A DNA stretch of 64,000 nt from WTGA01 sp965231865 (GTDB lineage: Bacteria > Pseudomonadota > Gammaproteobacteria > Arenicellales > Poriferihabitantaceae), in NCBI GenBank assembly GCA_965231865.1, contig CBDDOJ010000002.1, positions 868,001 through 932,000 of the forward strand. The letters run 5' to 3'. Below the pieces are notes generated by a model, which saw nothing but the letters and a program-made list of their open reading frames with translations, was not told the DNA's origin and searched no databases. The translations under genes and the position numbers were made by a program. Within the stretch, counting starts at the first letter, position 1. Each line of letters opens with the position of its first letter. This document shows, piece after piece, positions 18,037-26,266 of the stretch.

Positions 18037-18177
18037 TTAGACCATACCTGGGAGCCATCTGAAAGTCTGAGAATTGTCCCTCAGCAGTTCATCTATGGCC
18101 CGTCCCCGTTTGATGACAGCCCAGATACTTTCTATTGCTTCTTCCCAGGAGGCCGTTTTCCTAGGTTGACAGATCAT
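18037..18177 (-). CDS. Small ORF (46 residues) overlapping the end of the fic gene
   Basis: An ATG at 18177 lies 17 bases inside the 3' end of the fic gene and has a purine-rich leader (AAAAAAGGA) at good distance. The product is charged and largely helical, with a WEEAIESIWAVIKRGRAIDELL core and a short Pro/Gly end. It has no membrane segment. The overlap implies translational coupling to Fic. I do not recognise a family. The Fic protein already carries an internal inhibitory motif, so this is not an obvious class I antitoxin, but a partner or modulator is conceivable. Confidence 0.45.
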   Translation of the reverse strand: MICQPRKTASWEEAIESIWAVIKRGRAIDELLRDNSQTFRWLPGMV

Positions 18178-19513
18178 CAATCCTTTTTTCTACATCTTCG
18201 ACTGGGTAAAACCTGATTGCCTTACTCTTTTCATTTCCTCTGAAAAGAAGTGCATGTTCCTCCAGGTCAAGCAAATCTGCGCGCGCCGTCGCATAAGCTA
18301 TGCCATGGTTTGTTTGATGTGACTTAATCGTATATCCGTCGCTTTTCCCCCGGATGGCATGGCTAAGCAGTGCCAACTGCCGATGATTGAACCTGCTGGC
18401 GTTTTTCAGTTTTTTCTCCAGCAAGGCGGTCTGCTGAATCTTTTTATTGAGATACTCCTCCAGGTCCGCTATCGAAGAAATGATTACCTTTAACTGGTGG
18501 ATAATGAAGTATGTCAGGTCATTTCCATCAGTTTCTGAGTGCAGATATGCATATCCATACTTTGCCGGCGCTTTTTTTATGTTTTTTGATATCGATATAA
18601 ATTCAAATAGCCAATAATTTTGCCTGAGCATGGACCAATAGAATACTATGCGCGCCAATCTTCCATTCCCGTCTTCAAACGGATGGTCAAAGCCGATCCA
18701 AAAATGCAAGATGATCGCCTTGATGATTGGATGGATGAAGTTTGAATCGGTATGCTCTTCATTGGCAAATTCGCACAACTTCTCTAGCCGGTTACGAAGC
18801 TGGTCCGCAGGAGGCGGGGTATGCAATACTTTTCCGCTTCTCATATCGTATACCTGGACCCGTTTGTTCTCACTTGTTTGCAATCTTCCAGTCGCTTCAG
18901 TGTTTTCCAGCGTCTGGTCAGTGACCACCTTGTGCAAATGGAAAACCAGTTCCGGTGTCAGCACTTTATCCTTGATCTCTCTGACACGGTTCATGGCATG
19001 ATAGTTGTTGAATATCATTCGCTCGTGTCGATCTTTGGGTTTGCGCCCAGCCTTCAGCATATTTAATGCAACCCTTCTTGAGGTGGTAGCTCCCTCCAAC
19101 TGACTGGATTCAATGGCCTCTTCGATCAGTGAGCTCACTATGTAGCGATTCCTGGTGCTTTGATTGGTGATCTGGTCCGATGTAGCCAATCTTCCGGTTG
19201 CCGGGCCATCAATTTTGTGCAGCATCTCCAAAACCAGGTCCGGCGTGCCAAAACTGAAATTTATCCCTTTGATGTCTTTCAGGGGGACCGCCTTCCTTGG
19301 CTGGGAGCGCGCCAGCTTTATTGTTCCCCACCAAAGCCTGTGGTCCAGGCCTTGTGGAGGTTTTCTGTGCTTTAACTCGGACCAGTGCAGGTATTTTCCG
19401 TTTACTGTAGGAAGTGCCGTGGTCAGTGATGACAGAAACTGCCTGCTATATTCGTCACCTTCCATCCCTGCGATGATGTCGCCAAGTGATGGAGCATTTT
19501 CGGGTCTTTTCAT
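18161..19513 (-). CDS. Fic family protein (probable AMP-transferase) with winged-helix C-terminus
   Basis: The catalytic Fic motif HPFEDGNGRLAR lies near residue 275 and an N-terminal inhibitory helix with SSQLEG near 134, the class II arrangement in which one chain inhibits itself. Fic proteins transfer AMP or other nucleotides to target hydroxyls. The last 75 residues look like a winged helix (FNHRQLALLSHAI onward), suggesting DNA binding. ATG 19513 is chosen; an in-frame ATG at 19534 would add seven residues. The promoter region is packed with an 8-bp inverted motif, so autoregulation is likely. A short ORF is coupled downstream. A toxin, regulator or phage-defence role is possible. Confidence 0.88.
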   Translation of the reverse strand: MKRPENAPSLGDIIAGMEGDEYSRQFLSSLTTALPTVNGKYLHWSELKHRKPPQGLDHRLWWGTIKLARSQPRKAVPLKDIKGINFSFGTPDLVLEMLHKIDGPATGRLATSDQITNQSTRNRYIVSSLIEEAIESSQLEGATTSRRVALNMLKAGRKPKDRHERMIFNNYHAMNRVREIKDKVLTPELVFHLHKVVTDQTLENTEATGRLQTSENKRVQVYDMRSGKVLHTPPPADQLRNRLEKLCEFANEEHTDSNFIHPIIKAIILHFWIGFDHPFEDGNGRLARIVFYWSMLRQNYWLFEFISISKNIKKAPAKYGYAYLHSETDGNDLTYFIIHQLKVIISSIADLEEYLNKKIQQTALLEKKLKNASRFNHRQLALLSHAIRGKSDGYTIKSHQTNHGIAYATARADLLDLEEHALLFRGNEKSKAIRFYPVEDVEKRIDDLST

Positions 19514-19544
19514 GGCAAGGTAATAACAAATCAATTTTTGATTT

Positions 19545-19606
19545 ATTGATAGTTGTATTATAGCATTACTATCAATTAATGTTTAATTGATAGATATCTA
19601 TCAATT
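19545..19606 (-). promoter_or_regulatory. Promoter and palindromic operator of the fic gene
   Basis: On the minus strand a perfect TATAAT (complement of 19557-19562) lies about 45 bases before the fic start, with a weak TAAACA -35 about 17 bases further upstream. The octamer ATTGATAG or its inverse occurs four times: 19545-19552, 19569-19576 and as both halves of a perfect 22-base palindrome at 19585-19606. The boxes bracket the -10 and -35, as expected for repression. The surrounding DNA is far more AT-rich than its neighbours. Confidence 0.7.
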
Positions 19607-20024
19607 TCGAGTCCTGCCAAACAGCGATATCCCGAACGGTCTCCGGCCCGACCTGGTTCTGCAGAAACGGGAGCGTGCGCGTCTCAGCCGATTACGGCTG
19701 GTTGCTTGACGCAATGGCCTGAAACCCTCCGAACCCCAATTCCCCCGATACGATGGGGATGACGAGAATTCCGGTGCAGATTCCCAGGCAGGACATGCCC
19801 CATTGAGGACAACTGTATGCGAAACCGGGTTGGCACCAGTCATGGCAGCTGGTGCAGTCTGCAAACCGATCCAGTTGCGGTTCTCTGGTCCGGTTTTCCA
19901 TCTCGCCACGGGGAACTTTCACGTGGAATGCTTATGCGTATTGGGCAGGGGCCAGGGGTCCCTGTAATGCGGAATTAACCTGCCTTAACAGAAGTTCCGT
20001 TCACCTTCTCATGCACCCTTCGGG
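19607..20024 (+). other. Region between fic operator and pdxH, no gene recognised
   Basis: About 420 bases without a supported gene. Minus-strand frames of 76 and 102 residues overlap here but lack ribosome sites and family features. A short hairpin (TCAGCCGATTACGGCTGG region near 19684) is visible. Confidence 0.35.
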
Positions 20025-20660
20025 TCAAGGTGCCAGCCGTTCGATAGACCAGACTTTCCCCACCCGGTTATACCGGAAACGATCATGCAGCCGGTCTGCC
20101 CCGCCCTGCCAAAATTCGATGGAACCTGGAATGACCCGGTAGCCACCCCAAAAATCAGGCAGCGGAATGGTCCCGTCGCTGAACTTTTGTTTCATGGCAT
20201 TGAATTGTTGCATCAGCATTTGCCGGGATGAAACGGGCCGGCTCTGTTTCGAAGCCCATGCTGCCAGCTGGCTGTCCTGGGGACGTGAAAGGAAATATTT
20301 CATGGATTCCCCGGCACTGATTTTCCCCGCGGTCCCGCAGATTTTTACCTGCCGTTCCAGCTGATGCCAGGGAAAGTGGAGGCTCACCAGGGGATTATGG
20401 GCGATGTCCCGGGCCTTGTGACTGTTGTAATTGGTAAAAAATACAAATCCATTCGGAGTCACCTGTTTCAGCAGAACAATGCGCTGGCTGGGCTGACCAT
20501 GGGGGTCAACGGTTGCTACCGTCATGGCGGTGGGGTCTTTGATTTGGGCATCAATGGCCTGGTTCAGCCAGATTTCAAATTGACGGATCGGGTCGGCTAT
20601 CAGGCTTGCCCGGCTCAATCCGTCTTGCAGGTATTCTCGACGCAGTTTTTCCAAGTCCAC
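20025..20660 (-). CDS. pdxH: Pyridoxamine 5'-phosphate oxidase
   Basis: A 211-residue FMN enzyme that oxidises pyridoxamine or pyridoxine phosphate to pyridoxal phosphate with O2. The family pattern is complete: LRREYLQDGL at the N-terminus, the FMN-contacting RIVLLKQV and FTNYNSHKARDI segments near 65-85, the WASKQSRPV substrate region near 135 and the C-terminal WGGYRVIPGSIEFWQGG and RLHDRF. Normal length. It is transcribed toward the fic region and separated from the LysR gene by about 130 bases. Confidence 0.96.
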   Translation of the reverse strand: MDLEKLRREYLQDGLSRASLIADPIRQFEIWLNQAIDAQIKDPTAMTVATVDPHGQPSQRIVLLKQVTPNGFVFFTNYNSHKARDIAHNPLVSLHFPWHQLERQVKICGTAGKISAGESMKYFLSRPQDSQLAAWASKQSRPVSSRQMLMQQFNAMKQKFSDGTIPLPDFWGGYRVIPGSIEFWQGGADRLHDRFRYNRVGKVWSIERLAP

Positions 20661-20789
20661 GATATCCTCTATTTGACAGTCATAATGGTTGAAGTGGATG
20701 GCAGCCCCAATGATGAGCCATCATACCATGGAGTGTTGGACAGGCATCATCTCGGATTCGGTAGTGAGCCGGATTTGGCTGGCTGGGTT

Positions 20790-21680
20790 TCATCGGTTTG
20801 CGAGCAGCCAATCCCTGAACAGGAGGGTGTTTTCATGGGGAGTTCTGCCAGCGGGCAGGATGAGATAAAAACGGGCATCCGTCCTCAGGGCCAGGCTGGT
20901 GGGTCGGACCAGGGACCCCTGGTTCAATTCTTCATCAATCAGGTGTGACCAGGCCAACGCGATTCCCTGGCCGGCAATGGCAGCCTGGACAACCATGGAG
21001 TAATGGTTTACCAGAAAACGGTTCTCAACGCTGTCAATCCGGATGTTCATTTTCTGAAACCATTCCGGCCAGTTGATCCAGTTTTCAGGGCTTTCCAGCC
21101 ATATCAGGTTGTTGGAAAGGGCCTGATTGGTCTGGAATTGCCGACGGTGGGCGGCAAAGTAGTCGGGACTGCAGACCGGGAAGACGGTTTCACCAAAAAG
21201 AGGGATCCATTCACCGTTTTCGGGAGGTTTCCGGCTGTAGTACAGGGCCAGGTCACAATCGATTTTGTCGAGGTCGGTGATATGGTCCCGGGCCACGATT
21301 CGGATATGTATGCGGTCATGCAGCTGCCGAAAGCCGGGTATACGCGGGAGCAGGTACATGGAGGCCAGTGCACCGGAAGTCATCAGGGTAACCTGTTCGG
21401 GTCCGTCGGGCCCGGTTAACGAACAGGTCGCATCCGCCAGCTGCTGGAGCAGATGCGCCACCGACACATAATAGTCGTGTCCGGCATCCGTCAGAATGAC
21501 CTGCCGGTTTGCCCGGGTAAACAGGTCTCTCCCCAAGAATTCTTCGAGCTGACGGACCTGGCGACTGATCGCTCCCTGGGTCATGTTTAATTCCCGGGAT
21601 GCCCGGGTAAAACTCTGGAGCCGGGCAGCGGCTTCAAAATACACCAGGCTTTTCAGAGGGGGGAGTCGATGCCGGGCCAT
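20790..21680 (-). CDS. LysR family transcriptional regulator (GcvA-like)
   Basis: A 296-residue DNA-binding regulator. The N-terminal winged helix spans about residues 5-65 (LKSLVYFEAAARLQSFTRASRELN, then TQGAISRQVRQLE recognition helix), followed by a linker and a periplasmic-binding-like effector domain. The ATG at 21680 was chosen; the longer frame to 21749 would add an unlikely leader. The gene is divergent from a Rieske oxygenase with about 127 bases between starts, containing inverted ATGCA/TGCAT arms near 21697-21727 that could be LysR sites. The likely role is control of that oxygenase. Confidence 0.9.
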   Translation of the reverse strand: MARHRLPPLKSLVYFEAAARLQSFTRASRELNMTQGAISRQVRQLEEFLGRDLFTRANRQVILTDAGHDYYVSVAHLLQQLADATCSLTGPDGPEQVTLMTSGALASMYLLPRIPGFRQLHDRIHIRIVARDHITDLDKIDCDLALYYSRKPPENGEWIPLFGETVFPVCSPDYFAAHRRQFQTNQALSNNLIWLESPENWINWPEWFQKMNIRIDSVENRFLVNHYSMVVQAAIAGQGIALAWSHLIDEELNQGSLVRPTSLALRTDARFYLILPAGRTPHENTLLFRDWLLANR

Positions 21681-21807
21681 TTTGGGAAAATTTGATATGC
21701 ATGATTTTTTCTCATGTATTATTGCATAAAAATCGCTTGTCATCGGCACCGGGTCCGGTACAGTCGTTATTCGGTGTTTTATCCAGCAATCATCATATTA
21801 TCGGGGG

Positions 21808-23034
21808 ATGCCAATGAATATTCCGGTACCGGCCTCACAATCCAGGTTCACATGGGATGATTTGAATGCGGTCGACCAGCCCATCGGGCAGGCCAGGGGC
21901 ATGCCAAATGCCGCGTATACCGAGCAGCGGTTTTTTGAATTCGAAAGAGACCGGATCATGGCAACGCACTGGACGGCCATCGGGTTTGTTCACCGTTTGG
22001 AACCGGCCATGGTGCGGCCCTTGGATTTGATGGGTCTGCCCCTGTTGGTCAGCAAGACCAAAGCCGGTGAGGTCAGGGTTTTTCACAATGTGTGCAGCCA
22101 CCGGGGCACCCTTCTCGTTGAGCAGGCAAAAAAGACCAATGGACTCATTGTCTGTCCTTATCATGGGTGGTCCTATTCAGTGGAAGGTGATCTGAAGGCG
22201 ACTCCCAATATTGGCGGAGTCGGGATACACAGCGTTCCCGGTTTCGATTGCGGAAATCACGGGTTGAAGGAAATACGCTCCCATGTCTGGCTCGGCATCC
22301 TGTTCATCAACCTGGACGGCAATGCCCCTGAATTTGAGGTGGATGCCGCACCGTTGATCAAACGCTGCCGGGGCCTGATGGGAGAGACGGGTGAAGCACA
22401 CGCCCGCCCGGCCCGCACACACAGCGGGATTTCCCTGAGCATGGAATGCAACTGGAAGCTGGCAGTGGAAAACTTTCTCGAGGCGTACCATTTGCCGATG
22501 ATCCATCCCGGATTGAACTCCTATTCACCCCTGAGCAAGCACCACAACGAAATATTTTTTGAAAACAGTTCGGGACAGATCACAGAAAGTTTTGACCTGA
22601 AGCTGGGTTCCGCCAATCCCCTTCCGATATTTCCCGGCTGGAATCCTGATCGCCTGGATACCGGGGAGTATCCGGCCCTTTATCCCAACCTGTTTCTGGG
22701 TTTTCAGGCGAATCACCTGTTTGCGATTATCATTGATCCTCTCTCTCCCACCCAATGCCGGGAAGACCTGTTGTTGTATTATGTGGGCCATGGTGCGGAC
22801 AGTGACCGGTTTGAAGAAGCCCGCAAAGCCAATCTGGCCGCATGGCTGGAAATCTTCAATGAGGACATCCGTCCCTGTGAGATGATGCAGCGGGGGCGAT
22901 GCTCTCCAGGGTATCATGGCGGGGCATTTTCCCCGGTACATGACACCTGTACCCATCATTTTCACAAATGGATTGCGCAACAGTACCAGACGGCTGGCCG
23001 GGACGGGTTCCCTGCAGGGAACCCGCCGGGTTGA
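21808..23034 (+). CDS. Rieske non-haem iron oxygenase alpha subunit (betaine/carnitine monooxygenase type)
   Basis: A 408-residue oxygenase. The Rieske [2Fe-2S] motif is C-x-H near residue 96 and C-x2-H near 116 (CSHRGT ... CPYHGWSY). The mononuclear iron region is NWKLAVENFLEAYHLPMIH near 215-232, giving two His ligands, with an acidic ligand expected further on. The pattern matches the GbcA/YeaW/CntA branch that demethylates or cleaves quaternary amines such as glycine betaine and carnitine, rather than aromatic-ring dioxygenases. No reductase gene is adjacent. The divergent LysR gene probably regulates it. An ATG at 21814 is an alternative start. Substrate is inferred. Confidence 0.85.
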   Translation: MPMNIPVPASQSRFTWDDLNAVDQPIGQARGMPNAAYTEQRFFEFERDRIMATHWTAIGFVHRLEPAMVRPLDLMGLPLLVSKTKAGEVRVFHNVCSHRGTLLVEQAKKTNGLIVCPYHGWSYSVEGDLKATPNIGGVGIHSVPGFDCGNHGLKEIRSHVWLGILFINLDGNAPEFEVDAAPLIKRCRGLMGETGEAHARPARTHSGISLSMECNWKLAVENFLEAYHLPMIHPGLNSYSPLSKHHNEIFFENSSGQITESFDLKLGSANPLPIFPGWNPDRLDTGEYPALYPNLFLGFQANHLFAIIIDPLSPTQCREDLLLYYVGHGADSDRFEEARKANLAAWLEIFNEDIRPCEMMQRGRCSPGYHGGAFSPVHDTCTHHFHKWIAQQYQTAGRDGFPAGNPPG

Positions 23035-23105
23035 AAATCCCGCGGAGCAATCCAAGCCCAATCCAGCCAGGCCCAATCCAGGCCCGTCGTGTATGTGGAT
23101 GTCTT

Positions 23106-23261
23106 TCAGCCTCGCCGGGTGGCCACCACGCCGCAGCGGTTGCACTCCACTTTCTCTACTCCCTCTGTCTCCCCGAAGCTGAAGGTCCTGCTGAGCACCT
23201 GGAAATCGTGAAATCCCAGCCAGCAGAGCAATTTTCCGATGGTTGAAGAGAGGTTTTCCAT
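23106..23261 (-). CDS. Small Cys-rich protein (51 residues), DUF1660-like
   Basis: A short minus-strand frame between the Rieske and DUF547 genes encodes a compact protein with a KLLCWLGFHDF segment at residues 10-20 and a VECNRCGVV knuckle at 38-46. One Cys and one His in the first part plus a C-x2-C pair suggest a single zinc site. Small prophage-type proteins of the DUF1660 kind have this C-x4-H...C-x2-C pattern, as far as I recall. No clear ribosome site precedes the ATG. Its convergence with the Rieske gene and the consistent zinc pattern argue for reality. Confidence 0.55.
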   Translation of the reverse strand: MENLSSTIGKLLCWLGFHDFQVLSRTFSFGETEGVEKVECNRCGVVATRRG

Positions 23262-23342
23262 ATATGATGTTTTGAACCAACCATAATGTTGATGTCGACT
23301 GCTGCAAAATTATACCTGTCTTTTTCGCATAGAGGGAATCTC

Positions 23343-24191
23343 ATGGTCACAATACCACCATACATCCATTTTAAACTCTTGAAAAAAATAGCAATAATGG
23401 GCCTGTACCTGGTTTTGAGCCATTCAGCCCACGGGTTTTCCCTGTTTCCGGATTCCCCGGTCACCGAATTCGGGAAACAGTCCGTAAAAAACAGCGGAAC
23501 CATCATTGATCACAGTGTCTGGGACACCCTGTTGAAAAAATATGTGGTGGACCAGGACGGGGTCAACCTGTTCGCGTACGGGTCCGTGGATCAAACGGAC
23601 CGGGGCATTCTGGACGGCTACCTGGGCACCCTGCAATCCGTCCCGGTGAGCGACCTGAATTCCCGGGAACAATTTGCATACTGGGTGAACCTGTACAATG
23701 CCCTCACCATCCAGGTCATTGTGGAGCACTACCCGGTGGAAAGTATCAAGGATATTTCCTATGGCTGGCTGCCACGGGGGGGACCATGGCGTGAAAAACT
23801 GGTCACGGTTCAGGGAATGGAACTGAGTCTTGATGACATCGAACACAGGATCCTGCGCCCGGTGTTCCAGGACAATCGGGTTCACTATGCGGTGAATTGT
23901 GCTTCGATAGGTTGTCCGAATCTGCAAAACCGGGCGTTTACCCGGGCAAACCTGGAATCCCTCCTTGAGTTGGGTGCGAAGCAGTATATCAACCACCCAA
24001 GAGGGGTGCTCATGGAGGAGGACGCCCTCATCCTGTCCAGTATTTTTGACTGGTACGGAGAGGATTTTGGGGACAATGAGGCGGAAATCATCCAGCACCT
24101 GCTGAAGTACATGGAACCGGAACGCAAAGAAATGCTGGAACAGTACCATTCCATTGACGGCTTCCGGTATGACTGGTCCCTGAACGAGTAA
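23343..24191 (+). CDS. DUF547 domain-containing exported protein
   Basis: A 282-residue protein. Residues 1-30 form a signal peptide (basic start, then IAIMGLYLVLSHSAHG). The mature part is the DUF547 domain: VNLFAYGSV, then SREQFAYWVNLYNALTI near 100, and HYAVNCASIGCPNL near 180, whose Cys and His residues are conserved. Function of DUF547 is unknown; Cys-peptidase-like activity has been suggested. ATG 23343 is chosen because of the GAGGGA ribosome site; the extra 19 residues upstream lack one. It is followed after a single base by a GT2 glycosyltransferase, so both are one operon. Confidence 0.88.
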   Translation: MVTIPPYIHFKLLKKIAIMGLYLVLSHSAHGFSLFPDSPVTEFGKQSVKNSGTIIDHSVWDTLLKKYVVDQDGVNLFAYGSVDQTDRGILDGYLGTLQSVPVSDLNSREQFAYWVNLYNALTIQVIVEHYPVESIKDISYGWLPRGGPWREKLVTVQGMELSLDDIEHRILRPVFQDNRVHYAVNCASIGCPNLQNRAFTRANLESLLELGAKQYINHPRGVLMEEDALILSSIFDWYGEDFGDNEAEIIQHLLKYMEPERKEMLEQYHSIDGFRYDWSLNE

Positions 24192-24192
24192 G

Positions 24193-24903
24193 ATGCTGCT
24201 GGGCAACCACATCACTGTTGTCATTCCGGCCCTCAATGAAGCGGCATCGATTGGCAAGGTAGTGTCGGCCATCCCCGGCTTTGTGGACCAGGTTGTGGTG
24301 GTTGACAATGGGTCGACGGACCCCACGGCGAAAATTGCCAGTGCCCAGGGTGCCTCGGTGGTATACGAAAGCAATCGCGGATATGGCTCTGCCTGCCTGA
24401 CCGGAATCGGTGCCGCCGGGGAAACGGACCTGATTGCCTTCGTGGACGGGGATTACAGCGATTACCCGGAAGACCTGGAGAAAGTGATCACTCCCGTTGC
24501 CAGGGACGACTGTGATTTTGTGATTGGCTGCCGGACCAGGCCAGGACCCCAAAACCATGGTTTGCCCTGGCACCAACACTGGGGAAACTGGATCGCCTGC
24601 TGCATGATTCATTGGCTCCATGGGTTCAAATACCACGATCTGGGTCCGATGCGCTGTATCAAGGCGGGATTGCTTTCCCAGCTGAAAATGTCTGATACCA
24701 CCTATGGATGGACCACTGAAATGCAGATCAAGGCTTCGAAACTAGGGATCAATGTTTTGCAGGTGCCGGTCCGATACCGTCGGCGCATTGGCAAGTCAAA
24801 GATATCCGGGACGCTGAAAGGGTCTGTATTTGCCGGTTACAAGATCCTGTACTGGACGCTGCGGCTATGGGCGGATAACGGCAGAAATTTCAATTCACGC
24901 TGA
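24193..24903 (+). CDS. GT2 glycosyltransferase, polyprenyl-phosphate mannosyl/glucosyl transferase-like
   Basis: A 236-residue soluble GT-A enzyme like Dpm1. VVIPALNEAASIGKV is at residues 9-23, the nucleotide-sugar motif VDNGSTD near 38 and the metal-binding DGD in FVDGDYSDYPED near 88. There is no membrane segment, the short Dpm1 form. Such enzymes make a lipid-linked sugar that a membrane GT-C enzyme then uses. The adjacent convergent gene encodes just such a GT-C candidate. The ATG is one base after the DUF547 stop, indicating coupling. The last 14 bases overlap the convergent gene. Confidence 0.9.
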   Translation: MLLGNHITVVIPALNEAASIGKVVSAIPGFVDQVVVVDNGSTDPTAKIASAQGASVVYESNRGYGSACLTGIGAAGETDLIAFVDGDYSDYPEDLEKVITPVARDDCDFVIGCRTRPGPQNHGLPWHQHWGNWIACCMIHWLHGFKYHDLGPMRCIKAGLLSQLKMSDTTYGWTTEMQIKASKLGINVLQVPVRYRRRIGKSKISGTLKGSVFAGYKILYWTLRLWADNGRNFNSR

Positions 24904-26209
24904 ATTTCAACCGTTTCCCCCTGAAATCATGGCAAACCGCCGCTGCAATCAGTCCCACCTCCAGGAAAAATGCCCACTCGGCAATCTGGTAGGCCCCCAG
25001 TTCCGATGCATCCAAATGCAGCCCCGTCACATACGTGAGGGAGACCGCGATTGAAGTCATCCAGGGCCAGCAACTGGGCCGGATGACCGCGAAGGGAAGC
25101 AGCCAGACAATGTACCAGGGGTTGGTGACCGGAGAGAGAAGGAAAAACAGGGCGAAAATCCAGTCCATCCTTGGAATGGTGCCTTGTGCAGCATGCTTTT
25201 GGTAATGGAAAAAATAACCGCACCACCAGAGGATAAATACGCCCAGGCAGACCAGTCTCGCGGTGAGGTCCGAGAAGATGAATGCGGTGAGCCTGAATGC
25301 GGTGGCATTGAATACCCATGTTTTCGCGAATTCCTTCAGAACCGGCAGATCCGTTTGACCCTGCAGGATGAACGGCAGATAGAGTGCTCCCAGGATTGCC
25401 GCGGTGAGAACCCAGTAGCGCATTTTCCGCCTGTACAGGAAAAACGGCAGGGCAAGGAGTGCAAGAACCTTGGTGGCACAGGCCAGTGCGATGAACAGGC
25501 AGGCCACCGCTGTGCGGTGATGGTACCGGGCAAAAAAGGCCACCAGGAGAAAGAATATTCCGATAACGTCTGGATGTGCGGTAAATATGACCTCTTTCAG
25601 AACCAGGGGATTCCAGGCATAAAGCAATACATCCCTCGCCTGGGCCAGTTTGCACAGCAAAAGGATAATGCCGATGTCAAAACCAGCCAGAATGACTTGC
25701 AGGGGCACGACATTGGCGGGGGAGATAACATGGGCCAATGCAAAGGTATACTGCAGGACGGGTCCGTACACGGTGGGGAGGTGCGGGTTGTTGACCCAGA
25801 TCAGGGCATCCCGGCATTCAGACGACAGCGAGTTAGCCTGGAACAGGGATTCAGGACTGATGCCATAGGGTGAGGCGGATGACCAGAACAGGCAACCATC
25901 CAGCAGATAACGGTAAAAATCATCTTCGAGGATCGGTGAGCCATAGATTCCGAGTAACCGAAATATCACTGCCCAGCCAATCACATCCCGATACCGGATA
26001 TCCAGGTTGTGGACAAACAAGTAGTACCAGTAAATGAACAGAACGGCTACAATCGACCAGTATCCACCGAGAAAACCGGACAAATCGATTCCCGTGGCAC
26101 CATTGGACTGGATGGCGAGAAAGGTATACAGGAAAGTGCAGGACAGACCGGCGATTAACTGCATACGCAATGGCTGGTTGCCGAAACTTATTTGACGAAC
26201 TGTATTCAA
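24890..26209 (-). CDS. GT-C fold membrane glycosyltransferase (GT87/DUF2029-like)
   Basis: A 439-residue polytopic protein with about eleven hydrophobic segments. The first large external loop holds an acidic pair in SPILEDDFYRYLLDG near residue 93, the GT-C catalytic motif, and a typical NPWYIVWLLPF segment near 370. Such enzymes transfer sugars from polyprenyl-phosphate donors on the outer face of the inner membrane. The start is a TTG with AAGG eight bases upstream; an ATG at 26164 is possible. Part of its 5' end has been duplicated at 26870-26990. It is divergent from the Gly/Ser-rich secreted protein gene and convergent with the Dpm1-like GT2. Confidence 0.82.
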   Translation of the reverse strand: MNTVRQISFGNQPLRMQLIAGLSCTFLYTFLAIQSNGATGIDLSGFLGGYWSIVAVLFIYWYYLFVHNLDIRYRDVIGWAVIFRLLGIYGSPILEDDFYRYLLDGCLFWSSASPYGISPESLFQANSLSSECRDALIWVNNPHLPTVYGPVLQYTFALAHVISPANVVPLQVILAGFDIGIILLLCKLAQARDVLLYAWNPLVLKEVIFTAHPDVIGIFFLLVAFFARYHHRTAVACLFIALACATKVLALLALPFFLYRRKMRYWVLTAAILGALYLPFILQGQTDLPVLKEFAKTWVFNATAFRLTAFIFSDLTARLVCLGVFILWWCGYFFHYQKHAAQGTIPRMDWIFALFFLLSPVTNPWYIVWLLPFAVIRPSCWPWMTSIAVSLTYVTGLHLDASELGAYQIAEWAFFLEVGLIAAAVCHDFRGKRLKFSVN

Positions 26210-26266
26210 ACCGGGTACCTTGAAATTTTCAGAAGATAATACCTAAAATTGGAGTGCAATTGACAC

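Noticed and set aside
19692..19922. 76-codon Cys-containing minus-strand frame upstream of the fic operator
   Set aside because: Several Cys pairs caught the eye, but there is no ribosome site, the overlapping frame is equally open and no family is recognisable.
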